Origin: Anaerolineae bacterium
GTDB taxonomy: Bacteria; Chloroflexota; Anaerolineae; UBA3071
Length of the DNA: 64,000 nucleotides
NCBI GenBank assembly: GCA_029907105.1
Contig: JARYMM010000008.1
Span: 1-64,000 of the forward strand
Direction: 5' to 3'
A program made the position numbers and the translations under genes. This document shows positions 18,701-27,873 of this stretch, one piece after another (position 1 is the first letter of the stretch; the number at the start of each line of letters is the position of its first letter). The notes under the pieces were generated by a model, which was not told the origin of the DNA, searched no databases, and was given only the letters and a program-made list of their open reading frames with translations.

Positions 18701-19658
18701 CCTGCGGCAGTTCTATGTGGCCAATCACGAGGGGGATACCATCTCCGTGGTGGACATGGGCAGCCTCCACGTGCTGCAAACGCTGGCGGGCATCGAGAGT
18801 CCCAATGGCCTGGCTTACAACCCCGATGCCAACCTGCTATGTGCTGCCCATCGCAACACGGACAGCGTCACCTGCGTGTACATGGGCATGCTGCCGATGC
18901 GCTGGACGGTGCCGGTGGGGCGTCTGCCCGACGGAATCGCCTACAACCCGGCCAACGGCCACCTCTACGTGGCCAACTACGGCAGCGATGATGTGACCGT
19001 GCTGCACGGCAATACGGGCGCAGTGCTGACGAGGATCCCGGTGGGGGACGAGCCGGCGATGGTGGCCGTGAACCCGGGCACGAACAAGGTGTACGTGACA
19101 CTGCACGGCGAGAACCGCCTGGCCGTGATTGACGGCGTCAGCGACACCCTGAGCAGGCGCGTTGACCTGCAATCGGGCGGGCCCTATGGCGTGGCTGTGG
19201 ATACGCTGCGCAATCTGGTCTATGTGGCGACGATTGATGCGCACCGCATCGTGGTCGTGGATGGGGCAACGGATAGCTTCCTCGGTTGGGTGGAGGTGAG
19301 GCGGAGTGATGGCACGCCGGTGTCGCTGCGCATGATCGGCGTCAACCCGGACCTGGGCGCTTCCGGCCACGTCTATGTCACCAGTTCGGCCGACGATGTG
19401 CATGGCGTAGATCGCTTGTTGGTCTTTCCCAAAGGCTGGCCGGAGGGCTTTGCCCGGCCCTATGCGCTGGACGTGGGGGCTTTGCCCCGCGAGGGGCTGG
19501 CGGTCAACGAGCTCAGCGACCGCGTCTATGTCTCCGCCCGCGGTGCGGATCAGGTGGCCGTCGTCTGGGATGGCGAGCCGGCCTGCCTGCCGAACTTCGC
19601 CACGTCCGACTACAGCATCGAGGTCAGGCGAGCGGAGGCGATGGATAGCGCACACTGA
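15723..19658 (+). CDS. giant secreted protein: 14 FG-GAP/VCBS repeats, Thr-Pro stalk, YVTN beta-propeller
   Basis: 1311 residues starting at ATG 15723 with a signal peptide ([16 protein letters not shown]...AAA). Residues of about 60-740 hold 14 copies of a roughly 50-60 residue unit with WGDxDxDGDLDLA, an FG-GAP/VCBS motif whose DxDxDG loop binds calcium; 14 copies fit two seven-bladed propellers. A beta-sandwich stretch ends with [13 protein letters not shown] (about 880-895). Then come about 75 residues of TPTPT stalk and a YVTN-type propeller ([28 protein letters not shown]). It is presumably exported and may bind carbohydrate or protein at the cell surface. No enzyme motif seen. Confidence 0.85.
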   Translation: MKRTWLSALAGVLLASCFGVFPLAAAPLPDPSPQSEADPSAAAVTATLDPAAAWSSPLSEYTRSLAWGDVNSDGDLDLVVGNAGPNRLYVNDGAGHLVSAWLSAEADLTEGVAWGDWDSDGDLDLAVANWQQPNRVYENVGGMLSPVAVWNSNETDRSLDVAWGDVDNDGDLDLAVANHAQPNRLYENVGGTLSLTPVWSSSSSEQSWDLAWGDMDGDGDLDLAFADFTHVSLYENSGGSLGADPIWTSGFVAFAGSLDWGDWDGDGDLDLAVGGGVGTAQPNLVFENIGGTLTPSPVWTSAEADDTWKVLWGDWDGDGDLDLAAGNNGFNRVYENTGTGLDASAAWSSNETDRTIGMAWGDYDNDADLDLASANFAQPNRVHANRAGPMSFTPVWSSPETDYTSGVAWGDADGDGDLDLAVSNNGRNRVYANAGGALTLAWSSPETEITEAVAWGDVDGDGDLDLACANSGAPDRLYRNNGGSFVSMWTSAESGYSEDLAWGDYDGDGDLDLAVAVRWADGGGLRGVRLYENNGTTLSSAAVWQVAGLTAYSVAWGDWDGDGDLDLAVGNANSERNFVYQNLGGHLDPVPAWLSNEGDPTTCVAWGDVDNDGDLDLAAGNFGPDRLYENLGTTLTPSAVWSSAEWAATTSLAWGDWDGDGDLDLLAGAATYPTGAPNRLYENRNGVLSSVAGWPFAPTDETWGLAWGDVDSDGDLDLATGNGFPSPQPLRLYRNGRIAPARLVNNPAYAAVDKPGASDAAFFYHAAEVLTSPLISVTYRLYDAEADPVRRLDVYYSTDGGGQWQPAVPGGGEGLADLSTSPGGTAHLFVWNAGVDEVRSDNVVLRFVPHANPDRAGLIQWPPLGARSAPFRVRATLPPSAVYLPLVLRACPEPTPTATATSTPTVTPTSSPTSTATPTRTPTATATVTSTATDTPTPSPTPTATPTPTPTATPTATPTHTPTATPTLPPCFPVLEALVPVGDAPHGLALSHTLRQFYVANHEGDTISVVDMGSLHVLQTLAGIESPNGLAYNPDANLLCAAHRNTDSVTCVYMGMLPMRWTVPVGRLPDGIAYNPANGHLYVANYGSDDVTVLHGNTGAVLTRIPVGDEPAMVAVNPGTNKVYVTLHGENRLAVIDGVSDTLSRRVDLQSGGPYGVAVDTLRNLVYVATIDAHRIVVVDGATDSFLGWVEVRRSDGTPVSLRMIGVNPDLGASGHVYVTSSADDVHGVDRLLVFPKGWPEGFARPYALDVGALPREGLAVNELSDRVYVSARGADQVAVVWDGEPACLPNFATSDYSIEVRRAEAMDSAH

Positions 19659-19732
19659 GACGAACGGATGCTGCAAAGCAGTGGGGCAGGCTCTCGGCCT
19701 GCCCCACTGGCGCGTGTCGTGTTTCCGTTTCG

Positions 19733-20716
19733 CTATTCGCTGGCACCGGCAATCTGCGCCCAGGCCGCGCGCAACGCATCTCCCTCCAGCCCCGCGCCCA
19801 GGAGGACCATCAGCCCGATGCGTGCCTTCAGCCCGTTGAGGACACCGGCAGGCAAGCAGCCCATGGCTCGCAGGTCCCGCTGCGCGCCGGCGTAGCCGTA
19901 ACGATCGCCCACGCGGCCGGCCGGGCAGCGGGAGGCGATGACCACAGTCACGCCGCCCTCGACGGCCTGGCCGATGACCGGCAGCCACCAGGGCGGCACC
20001 CGTCCGCCGCCCAGCGCCTCCAGCACCACGCCGCGCAGGCCACGGGCCACAGCCTGGCGTAAGGCGTCCGGCTCCATTCCCACGGCCAGTTTGATCAGCT
20101 CCACGCGCCGCTCCAGCCGTGAGCAGGGGATTGTGCGCCGCGCCACCCGCCAGGCAATGTGCAATCCATCGGCATCCAGGCGGCCCAGCGGCCCCCAGCC
20201 GGGCGAACGGAAGGTGTCGAGCGCCTGCGTGTGCGTCTTGGTCACATAGCGGGCGGCATGCACCGTGTCGTTGAAGACGACCAGCGCGCCCAGGCCACGG
20301 GCGGCGTCGGACGCGGCCACCCGCACGGCGGCGGCCAGGTTGGCGAAGCCGTCATAGCCAGGCTCGGAGGCGGTGCGCATGGCCCCGGTAAGCACCAGCG
20401 GCTTGTCGCCCTCCACCGTCAGGTCGAGGAGCATGGCCGTCTCCTCCAGCACGTCCGTGCCGTGGGTGATGACGATGCCGTCTATATCCGGCCGGGCGGC
20501 GTGCGCTGCGGCGCACTGGCGGATCGCCCACAGCGTGTCGAGGGTGAAGTGGGCGCTGGGCAGGTTGCAGATTTCCTCGACGGTGATGGCGAGGGGGAGA
20601 TCGGCGAGGGCGGCCCGGAAGTCGGCGCCGCCGAGGGCGGGCACAGCGCCACCGGCCGTCTCGTCATAACGCATAGCGATGGTGCCGCCGGTGGTGAGGA
20701 TGACGATGTGTTTCAT
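19733..20716 (-). CDS. L-asparaginase (type I/II superfamily)
   Basis: 327 residues with both asparaginase threonine boxes: TTGGTIAM at the N-terminus (T12) and THGTDVLEETA (T87-D88). It hydrolyses asparagine to aspartate and ammonia. No signal peptide is present, so it should be cytoplasmic. It lies 9 bases after the WecA-like gene on the same strand and could be co-transcribed with it. The C-terminal half is arginine- and glycine-rich but keeps the fold's expected length. Confidence 0.92.
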   Translation of the reverse strand: MKHIVILTTGGTIAMRYDETAGGAVPALGGADFRAALADLPLAITVEEICNLPSAHFTLDTLWAIRQCAAAHAARPDIDGIVITHGTDVLEETAMLLDLTVEGDKPLVLTGAMRTASEPGYDGFANLAAAVRVAASDAARGLGALVVFNDTVHAARYVTKTHTQALDTFRSPGWGPLGRLDADGLHIAWRVARRTIPCSRLERRVELIKLAVGMEPDALRQAVARGLRGVVLEALGGGRVPPWWLPVIGQAVEGGVTVVIASRCPAGRVGDRYGYAGAQRDLRAMGCLPAGVLNGLKARIGLMVLLGAGLEGDALRAAWAQIAGASE

Positions 20717-20725
20717 CGGCAGGTA

Positions 20726-21808
20726 CTACCGCTCCTTGCGCCTGTGCCGGTTGTTGAAGTTGATCAGATTGGGGGTCTGTTTGCTGGCCCACCAGAGCAC
20801 GAGCAGCATCAGCCCGCCCAGCACGAGCAGGGTGATCAGCTTGAACAGCCGGGAGGAAGCGACAAGGGCGATCACGCCGAAGATGGCACAGAAGATGTAG
20901 TAGCCCCACACCACCTGACGCTGGGTGAAACCGATGTCCACCAGGCGGTAGTGAAGATGATCGCGGCCATTCCAGGCCGGCACGCCGCCGCGCCGCAGGC
21001 GCGTCCAGATGAGCCAGGCTACATCGGTGATGGGCAGGGCCAGGACGAGCAGCATGGTGGCCATCTTCGCCCCGGCGATGATGCCCAAAGCGGCCAGGGC
21101 GAAGCCGAGGAAATAGGAGCCGTTGCTGCCCATGAAAATCTTTGCCGGGTGGGAGTTCCAGGGCAGGAAGCCGAGGGTAGCCCCCAGAAGGGCCAGGGGC
21201 AGCAGGACCACGCTGTGCTGTCCCTCCCGCCACATGTGAATGGCCACCACGGCGCAGACGACGGCAGTCACGCCGGCGGCCAGGCCATCCAGCCCGTCGA
21301 GGAAGTTGACCGTGTTCATCATGCCCATGAACCAGAAGATGGTCAGCACCCAGACAATGGGCCAGGGGAATCCATTGGGGCCGAAGAAGAACTCATCGGT
21401 GAAAGGATTGTTGACGTGCTTGATGAAGATGGTGAAGGCGATGGCGATGAGACTGGCGGCGAACTGGGCCAGGTATTGAGGGGTATGGCCGAACTGGAAG
21501 CGGTCGTCCAGCAGTCCAAACAGGAAGACGAAGGTGCAGCCCAGCAGAAGGCCGGTCAGGTGGATCGGTTCGTTAGGGTCGAGGCGGGGTGGGAACCATT
21601 CGGCGGGCAGCAGCAGGGTGGCCAGCACGGCAGCCATGAAACCGGTGTACATGGCGATGCCGCCCAGGCGGGGGATGACCCCTTTGTGGGCGCGGCGCCC
21701 GCCGGGGCGATCGGCCAGGTTGAAGCGCAGCCCCAGCCACCGCGCCAGCGGCGTCAGGGCCAGGGTGAGGAAAAAGGCCACACCGAAAACGAGAGCAAAT
21801 GAGACCAT
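20726..21808 (-). CDS. undecaprenyl-phosphate N-acetylglucosaminyl 1-phosphate transferase (WecA/TagO/MraY family)
   Basis: A 360-residue polytopic membrane protein with about 11 hydrophobic segments. Family motifs are DRPGGRRAHKGVIPRLGG (33-50), NFLDGLDGLAAGV in mid-protein (catalytic acidic residues), GSNGSYFLGF and the cytoplasmic loop with GRDHLHYRL. It attaches a sugar-1-phosphate to the undecaprenyl carrier, the first membrane step of cell-wall polymers or lipid-linked glycans. The HLHYRL histidine loop favours the WecA/TagO branch over MraY. C-terminal arginine-rich tail. Confidence 0.9.
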   Translation of the reverse strand: MVSFALVFGVAFFLTLALTPLARWLGLRFNLADRPGGRRAHKGVIPRLGGIAMYTGFMAAVLATLLLPAEWFPPRLDPNEPIHLTGLLLGCTFVFLFGLLDDRFQFGHTPQYLAQFAASLIAIAFTIFIKHVNNPFTDEFFFGPNGFPWPIVWVLTIFWFMGMMNTVNFLDGLDGLAAGVTAVVCAVVAIHMWREGQHSVVLLPLALLGATLGFLPWNSHPAKIFMGSNGSYFLGFALAALGIIAGAKMATMLLVLALPITDVAWLIWTRLRRGGVPAWNGRDHLHYRLVDIGFTQRQVVWGYYIFCAIFGVIALVASSRLFKLITLLVLGGLMLLVLWWASKQTPNLINFNNRHRRKER

Positions 21809-21817
21809 CGCCCCCTT

Positions 21818-21874
21818 CTACTCCGATCTGAGAATCTGCAGGAACTCTGCTAGCGTGACAATGCGAGAGGAAGC
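21818..21874 (-). pseudogene. possible C-terminal remnant of a PIN-domain toxin
   Basis: Reading downstream of the antitoxin-like gene, a short frame gives RIVTLAEFLQILRSE and a stop. This resembles the last strand and helix of many VapC PIN toxins (IVTPxEFLxxL). Stop codons interrupt the frame just upstream and no PIN acidic residues remain. The match is short and could be coincidence. Confidence 0.35.
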
Positions 21875-21922
21875 CTATCCAGCCTATCCTCAGCCTGGTC
21901 TGAGATGACGACTTCGAACATA

Positions 21923-22282
21923 TCAGGTCGCTCCCAGACCCAATTTCCTCACAACTTCATCGAAGTCACGCACTCGCCCTTGAGCGATTCCTCTTCTGAT
22001 CTCGTCCAGCTCTTTTCGCTTTTCCGGCGTGGGCTCCCAGTCGCTATAGCAGCACTTGCCGCCGTACTCGTTAACCCAGTACGCTTTCACTTCGCTGGGG
22101 AGCTTCCCCCCTTGCTGCTCCAGGTAAGCGGCGTAGGCCTCTTCGCTGGCGAAGACCAGATAGCCCTCTTCATCAACATAGCATTTCTGACGCTGTTCCT
22201 CTCGCATCACGCGACGGAACAGCTCCAGCAGATCGCCCACGGTCAGACTGCTGACGGGTTGGTCCAAAGCCAATTCGGCCAT
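21923..22282 (-). CDS. antitoxin-like small protein, orphan
   Basis: 119 residues starting at an ATG with AAGGAGGGC upstream (22282). The N-terminal part (SLTVGDLLELFRRVM) resembles the opening helix of short antitoxin-like proteins. The C-terminal RRGIAQGRVRDFDEVVRKLG (about 97-116) resembles the toxin-binding tail of antitoxins in the Phd/DUF2281 style. The middle has two Cys-Tyr-containing stretches. No intact toxin follows, only a possible PIN remnant at 21818-21874. Function not proven. Confidence 0.6.
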   Translation of the reverse strand: MAELALDQPVSSLTVGDLLELFRRVMREEQRQKCYVDEEGYLVFASEEAYAAYLEQQGGKLPSEVKAYWVNEYGGKCCYSDWEPTPEKRKELDEIRRGIAQGRVRDFDEVVRKLGLGAT

Positions 22283-22305
22283 GTTCGTGCCCTCCTTAAG
22301 TCCCG

Positions 22306-23610
<1,305 letters not shown>

Positions 23611-23677
23611 TTGTCAATCTCCGTTAACGGGTTTTACCTGCTGGGCAGAAAACGTAATGGGTAAAACGTCATGCGTG

Positions 23678-23706
23678 ATTATAGCACAGGAGCGAGAGCC
23701 TGTCCA
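23678..23706 (-). promoter_or_regulatory. sigma-70-type promoter of asnS
   Basis: TGGACA and TATAAT spaced by 17 bases on the minus strand, preceded by TGC (extended -10). The start codon is 68 bases downstream of the -10. Confidence 0.65.
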
Positions 23707-23726
23707 CATGGCTACAACTGTGGCAT

Positions 23727-23878
23727 GTAACTACTCAGCCGCTCCCGCCGGATCATCAGATCCGGCGGCTGGACGGGGCAAATTCAATGCTCTGAGCCAG
23801 AAACATCGAGCCGGAGAGTGGTTTCGGCCACTTTGGGCCTGGATTTGGCAATCCAGGCCGAGCAGGCTGAGTAGTTAC
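23727..23878. repeat. 152-bp element with perfect terminal inverted repeats (GTAACTACTCAGCC)
   Basis: The ends GTAACTACTCAGCC and GGCTGAGTAGTTAC are perfect complements. Inside are two hairpins: GCCGGATC..GATCCGGC and GGCCTGGATTTGGCAATCCAGGCC, the latter split around TTGGCA. The right part recurs at 37882-37919 between two ABC permease genes. It looks like a miniature mobile or structural element with no coding content. Confidence 0.7.
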
Positions 23879-24057
23879 TGTGACATGAAGTATAGTCCAA
23901 GAAGGCATAACTGTCAAAACGGGCCACTCTTCAGCCTGTAGCGCAAGCCTCTGGCTTGCGCGGGCAAAGCGAAGCTTTGCCCTACCTGGCTGAATAGCCA
24001 CCAAGGTGGAACCTTTCACGCTGGACCGGCGTCTACAAAAAAGCTCTGGCTAAAGGG

Positions 24058-24150
24058 TAGGGGTTCCGGGTTTGAAGGTTCCGGGTTTCACCTTCGGCGT
24101 TTGCCGCGCAACCCCGAACGCCGAACCCCGAACGCCGAACTCAGAACTCA
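24058..24150. repeat. word-repeat patch (GGTTCCGGGTTT / CCGAACGCCGAAC)
   Basis: Two copies of a GGTTCCGGGTTT word are followed by a spacer and then three copies of CCGAACGCCGAAC-like words. The second set is largely complementary to CGGCGTTT in the first. The patch ends about 20 bases before the start codon of the DUF4139 gene and could form a hairpin in its leader. Confidence 0.6.
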
Positions 24151-24169
24151 ATGACATGGAGGAAAGAAA

Positions 24170-25621
24170 ATGCACAGAAACAAGGTTCTCGTCAGTGGTT
24201 TGCTGCTGGCGCTGCTTCTGGCCAATGGCCTGGCCGGTGGTCAGGCGGGCCTGCCGACAGCGCAGGCGACAGGCAGCGGCGTCGAGCTCACCGTCTACAA
24301 CCAGGACCTGGCCCTGGTCAAGGAACGCCGCAGCCTGCAACTGGACGAAGGGCTCAACGAGGTGCACTTCAGCGACGTGGCGGCGCGCATAGACCCCACC
24401 AGCGTGCACTTCCGCTCCCTCACCGACCCGGAGGGCACCGTTGTCTGGGAGCAGAACTTCGAGTACGACGTCGTGGGCTCGGAGCGGCTGCTGGAGAAGT
24501 ACGTGGATCAGGACATCCGGCTGGTGACCGAGGACGGCACGGTGTACGAGGGCACGTTGCTCTCCGGCACCGGGGACATCATCCTGCAGCGGGCCGATGG
24601 CGGCGTGACCGTGGTGCAGCGCGATCGCGTGCAGGAGTTCGGCTTCCCTGAGTTGCCGGAGGGGTTGATCACCCGGCCCACGCTGGTCTGGCTGCTGGAG
24701 ACGGTCACGGCCGGCGAGCATCAGGCGGAAGTCACCTATATGACCGGCGGCCTCAACTGGTCGGCCAACTACGTGGTGCTGCTGGCCCAGGACGAGGGGA
24801 GCCTGGACCTGGACGGCTGGGTGACGCTGGACAACCGCAGCGGGGCCACGTACAGGGATGCCAAACTGAAGCTCATCGCCGGCGATATCCACCGTGCCCC
24901 GCAGGTGGCGGTGGCCAAAGAGGTCATGATGTACGAGGTTATGCCCATGGCTGTCCCCGCCCCGCCGGTGGAGGAGCGGGAGTTCTTCGAGTATCACCTG
25001 TACGAGGTGCAGCGCCCGGTCACGGTCAGGGACAAGCAGACGAAGCAGATCGAGTTCGTGACGGCCACGGGCGTGCCGGCGGAGAAGTTCTTCGTCTACG
25101 ATGGCTCCAGAGGCTTGAGCTTCTGGGGTTCTCCGAACGTTGATCAGGCCTATGGCGCACAGACCGGCAGCACCAAGGTGCAGGTGATGCTGCAGTTCAA
25201 GACGGGCAAGGATGGCGTGGACGCCGAGCTGCCACGGGGCACGGTGCGGGTGTACAAAGAAGACGTGGATGGCACCCATCTGCTGGTGGGCGAGGACTCC
25301 ATTGACCACACGCCCAAGGACGAACAGGTGCGGCTGTATCTGGGCGATGCCTTCGACATCGTCGGCGAGCGCACGCAGACCGGCTTCAACAGGCTGGGCG
25401 ATCGGGCGTTGGAGGAGACCTACCGCATCCGTGTGCGCAACCACAAGGCGGAGGAGGTGGAGGTGCGGGTGGTGGAGCACCTGTTCCGCTGGACGGAGTG
25501 GGAGATCACCCGGGAGAGCGCTGAGCACGAGAAGCTGGACGCCCAGACGGTGGAGTGGCGGCTGGCCGTCCCTGCCGACGGCGAAGCGGAGCTGACCTAC
25601 ACCGTGCGCTACAGGTGGTAA
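24170..25621 (+). CDS. DUF4139 domain-containing exported protein
   Basis: 483 residues. The start is ATG 24170 with AGGAAAG upstream. A signal peptide (about 1-33) is followed by VELTVYNQDLALVKERRSL, the start typical of DUF4139/mucoidy-inhibitor-like proteins. GGLNWSANYVVLL (about 194-206) and the C-terminal RVRNHKAEEVEVRVVEHL...W belong to the same family. It consists of beta-sandwich domains without an enzyme motif. Molecular role unknown; the export signal puts it outside the cytoplasmic membrane. Monocistronic as far as can be seen. Confidence 0.88.
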   Translation: MHRNKVLVSGLLLALLLANGLAGGQAGLPTAQATGSGVELTVYNQDLALVKERRSLQLDEGLNEVHFSDVAARIDPTSVHFRSLTDPEGTVVWEQNFEYDVVGSERLLEKYVDQDIRLVTEDGTVYEGTLLSGTGDIILQRADGGVTVVQRDRVQEFGFPELPEGLITRPTLVWLLETVTAGEHQAEVTYMTGGLNWSANYVVLLAQDEGSLDLDGWVTLDNRSGATYRDAKLKLIAGDIHRAPQVAVAKEVMMYEVMPMAVPAPPVEEREFFEYHLYEVQRPVTVRDKQTKQIEFVTATGVPAEKFFVYDGSRGLSFWGSPNVDQAYGAQTGSTKVQVMLQFKTGKDGVDAELPRGTVRVYKEDVDGTHLLVGEDSIDHTPKDEQVRLYLGDAFDIVGERTQTGFNRLGDRALEETYRIRVRNHKAEEVEVRVVEHLFRWTEWEITRESAEHEKLDAQTVEWRLAVPADGEAELTYTVRYRW

Positions 25622-25695
25622 GGGCTGCGAGTTCGAGTCAGTGATCATGGACTGACAGGCCACCACGAAGCACGAATAAGGTAGCTCTGCCTTTA

Positions 25696-25951
25696 GCACT
25701 ACAACCGCACCTGGTGGTATGTGTCATGCCTTTGACAGGCTCAGGCCAGGGCTGAGTAGGGGCGCACGGCCGTGCGCCCCTACTATACGCCTGTTCCCGT
25801 GGCGCACGCAACGCTGGCGAAGCATCCGTTCGCTGCGCTCACGACAAGTTCTCGCGTCACCATGCAGGCAAGAGATGCTTCGCTGGAGTCGGCCGGGCAA
25901 TGGAGTTTGACGCCTGAAACCCGCTCAGCATGACAAGTACGGTTGTAGTAT
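25696..25951 (+). mobile_element. MITE-like element, copy E1, with a nested palindrome
   Basis: Ends GCACTACAACCG and CGGTTGTAGTAT are inverted repeats shared with copies at 45748-45977 and 56772-56902. Internal sequence matches those copies over most of its length. At 25756-25783 E1 carries the 28-bp palindrome in place of the CGGGTCTAC found in the other two. There is no open reading frame and no clear target duplication for this copy. Confidence 0.75.
25756..25783. repeat. 28-bp perfect palindrome (GTAGGGGCGCACGG and its complement), copy 1
   Basis: Perfect dyad, no loop. It is identical to copies at 50916, 56724, 59994 and 61100. It is nested in MITE copy E1. Confidence 0.9.
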
Positions 25952-26283
25952 TAACCGTGGTCTAAAAGAGCTGGACGCTATCCGGCCTGCTTGCCGCCCT
26001 GGATCGTCTGCTTTCGGAGACGGAGGCGACCGGCTGGGTTGGCCGGGCCCGTTGGTTGAACGAGTGGCGGACGTGATAACGGCTCCGGCAGAACGCTGGA
26101 CACGTTCGGGCCACACGGATTGCCTCAGGGCAGTTTGCCCTGTACGGCATCTTGTGGTAAGCTATCGGCCAAATCGCACCAAGCATAAAGGCCCTTTCCC
26201 GTTGGCGATGGATCGCCACACCCATCGCCCAGTGCCTGGGTCTGGCGATCCATCCGGAACAAAGTGGAGTAAAGAGGCAATCA

Positions 26284-27606
26284 GTGCGCCGCATCCCGTG
26301 TTCCCTGCTTCTTTGTGTGCTCGGCCTGGCCCTCGTCAGCCTGAGCCTGAGCGGCTGCTTTACCGGGGTTCAGAAGCTGGAAGTGGACCCCACCACCGTG
26401 GCCCGTCTGCGCCAGGAGACGCCGGTCGGCGGGATGATCCGCATTCCCGTTACCTTCACGCCGGAGCCGGAGCCCGTGCCCGAGCCGGTGCCCACGGCCT
26501 CGCCCACGCCCCGGCCTGTGGAGACGGCCACGCCCGAGGACTATTTTGCGCGTGCCGCGCGCTGCCAGGAGCGGGGGGATTTGGACTGCGCCATCGCCGC
26601 CTGGAGCCAGGTCATCGCCGTGCAGCCGGACCTGGCGCTGGCCTACAACAACCGCGGCAGCGCCTACGCCGACCGGGGCGACCTGGCGCAGGCCATCGCC
26701 GACCTGGACCAGGCCATCGCCCTGCGACCCGACTACGCCGAGGCCTACAGCAACCGCGGCAGCGCCTACTACGCCCAGGGCGACCTGGAGCGGGCCATCG
26801 CCGATTACGATCGGGCCATTGCCCTGCGGCCCGACCTGGCCGAAGCCTACAATAACCGCGGCAGCGCCTATCACAACCGTGGCGACCTGAAGCAGGCCAT
26901 CGCCGATTTCGACCGCGCTATCGCCCTGCGGCCGGACTTCGCCGAGGCTACCTACAACCGCGGCCGCGCCTACCACGAACTGGGCAATCTGGCGCGGGCT
27001 ATCGCCGACTACGACCGGGCCATCGCCCTCCGGCCGGGTTACGCCCAGGCCTACTACGATCGCGGCGTCGCTCACGCCGCCCTGGGCGACCTGGAACGGG
27101 CGGAGAGGGATTACGGCTGGGCCATCGGCCTGCGGCCCGATTTCGCCGAGGCCTACAACAACCGCGGCAACCTCTACGCCCGCCGGGGCTTTCTGGCCCA
27201 GGCCATCGCCGATTTCGACCGCGCTATCGCCCTGCGGCCGGACGATGCCGACCTCTACGTCAACCGGGCCATCGCCCACGCCGAACAGGGCGAGCAGGCC
27301 CTGGCCATCGCCGACTGGGACCAGGTCATCGCCCTGCGTCCGCAGGATGGCAGCGCCTACCGCAGCCGCGGGGTGGCCCGTTTCCTCAGCGGGCAGGTGG
27401 AGCAGGCCATCGCCGACTTCGACCAGGCCATTGCCCTCAACCCCTACGACGATGCGGCGTACTGCGCACGGGCGGCGGCCCATGCTGAGTTGGGCGACAC
27501 CGGGCAGGCCATCGCCGACTTCCGGCAGGCGCTGGAGATCAGCGATGACCTGCACTATCGCCAACTGGCCAAGGAGGGGCTGCGCCGGCTGGGGGCCGAG
27601 CCGTAG
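26284..27606 (+). CDS. TPR-repeat lipoprotein
   Basis: 440 residues from a GTG start (AGAGG upstream). A lipoprotein signal with LSLSGC puts the lipidated cysteine at C25. A Pro-rich linker (about 58-80) is followed by some ten 34-residue tetratricopeptide repeats (AYNNRGSAYADRGDLAQAIA type) to the C-terminus. The repeats are very uniform at the DNA level, a sign of recent amplification by recombination. It is probably a membrane-anchored scaffold on the outside of the cytoplasmic membrane; partners unknown. Confidence 0.88.
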   Translation: MRRIPCSLLLCVLGLALVSLSLSGCFTGVQKLEVDPTTVARLRQETPVGGMIRIPVTFTPEPEPVPEPVPTASPTPRPVETATPEDYFARAARCQERGDLDCAIAAWSQVIAVQPDLALAYNNRGSAYADRGDLAQAIADLDQAIALRPDYAEAYSNRGSAYYAQGDLERAIADYDRAIALRPDLAEAYNNRGSAYHNRGDLKQAIADFDRAIALRPDFAEATYNRGRAYHELGNLARAIADYDRAIALRPGYAQAYYDRGVAHAALGDLERAERDYGWAIGLRPDFAEAYNNRGNLYARRGFLAQAIADFDRAIALRPDDADLYVNRAIAHAEQGEQALAIADWDQVIALRPQDGSAYRSRGVARFLSGQVEQAIADFDQAIALNPYDDAAYCARAAAHAELGDTGQAIADFRQALEISDDLHYRQLAKEGLRRLGAEP

Positions 27607-27627
27607 GGGGCGCCAATGGCTCCCGGC

Positions 27628-27843
27628 ATCGGCTTTGTCACTGCGAGCGGAGCGAAGCAGTCTCCAAACATCGGCTTTGTCACTGCGAGCGGAGCGAAGC
27701 ATCTCCAGACATCGGCTTTGTCACTGCGAGCGGAGCGAAGCAGTCTCCAAACATCGGCTTTGTCACTGCGAGCGGAGCGAAGCAGTCTCCACCCTCATCC
27801 ATGAGGGAGATTGCTTCAGGGCCTCCGGCCTTTCGCAATGACA
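27628..27843. repeat. four tandem 41-42-base repeats plus complementary arm (GCGAGCGGAGCGAAGC family)
   Basis: Units start at 27628, 27670, 27711 and 27753 (ATCGGCTTTGTCACTGCGAG at the head of each). The third segment of the patch, 27799-27843 (GGAGATTGCTTC...CGCAATGACAG), is the complementary arm. One arm of a dispersed palindrome has therefore been amplified in tandem. Other family members are at 11212-11301 and 56385-56672. Confidence 0.85.
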
Positions 27844-27873
27844 GAGCGGACATCCCAATTGAAAGGATCGTCC

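Larger units (their letters stand above)
23611..24169. other. intergenic region: asnS promoter, inverted-repeat-bounded element, word patch
   Basis: 559 bases between divergent genes, described by its parts: a promoter for asnS (23678-23706), a 152-base element with perfect 14-bp inverted ends (23727-23878), a 130-base stretch without recognisable signal apart from short inverted words, and a word-repeat patch (24058-24150) just before the DUF4139 gene. No coding sequence is convincing here. Confidence 0.65.
25622..26283. other. intergenic region with a MITE-like element, a gene-end remnant and a hairpin
   Basis: 662 bases. The MITE-like copy E1 occupies 25696-25951. Next to it, 25969-26076 can be read as a 35-codon frame ending LLSETEATGWVGRARWLNEW-R-T and a stop, which looks like the end of a lost protein gene; no start survives. 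26217-26254 is a 12-bp perfect stem (GATGGATCGCCA) with a 14-base loop, about 30 bases before the TPR lipoprotein start. A weak promoter-like pair (TTGCCC, 17 bases, TAAGCT) lies at 26135-26163. Confidence 0.55.

Noticed and set aside
24050-25699. 549-codon minus-strand frame opposite the DUF4139 gene
   Set aside because: Antisense shadow: composition is His/Gln/Leu-rich and includes the word patch; the plus-strand gene has a signal peptide, RBS and family match.
27628-27843. CRISPR-like tandem repeats
   Set aside because: Units are adjacent without unique spacers, and no cas genes are present.
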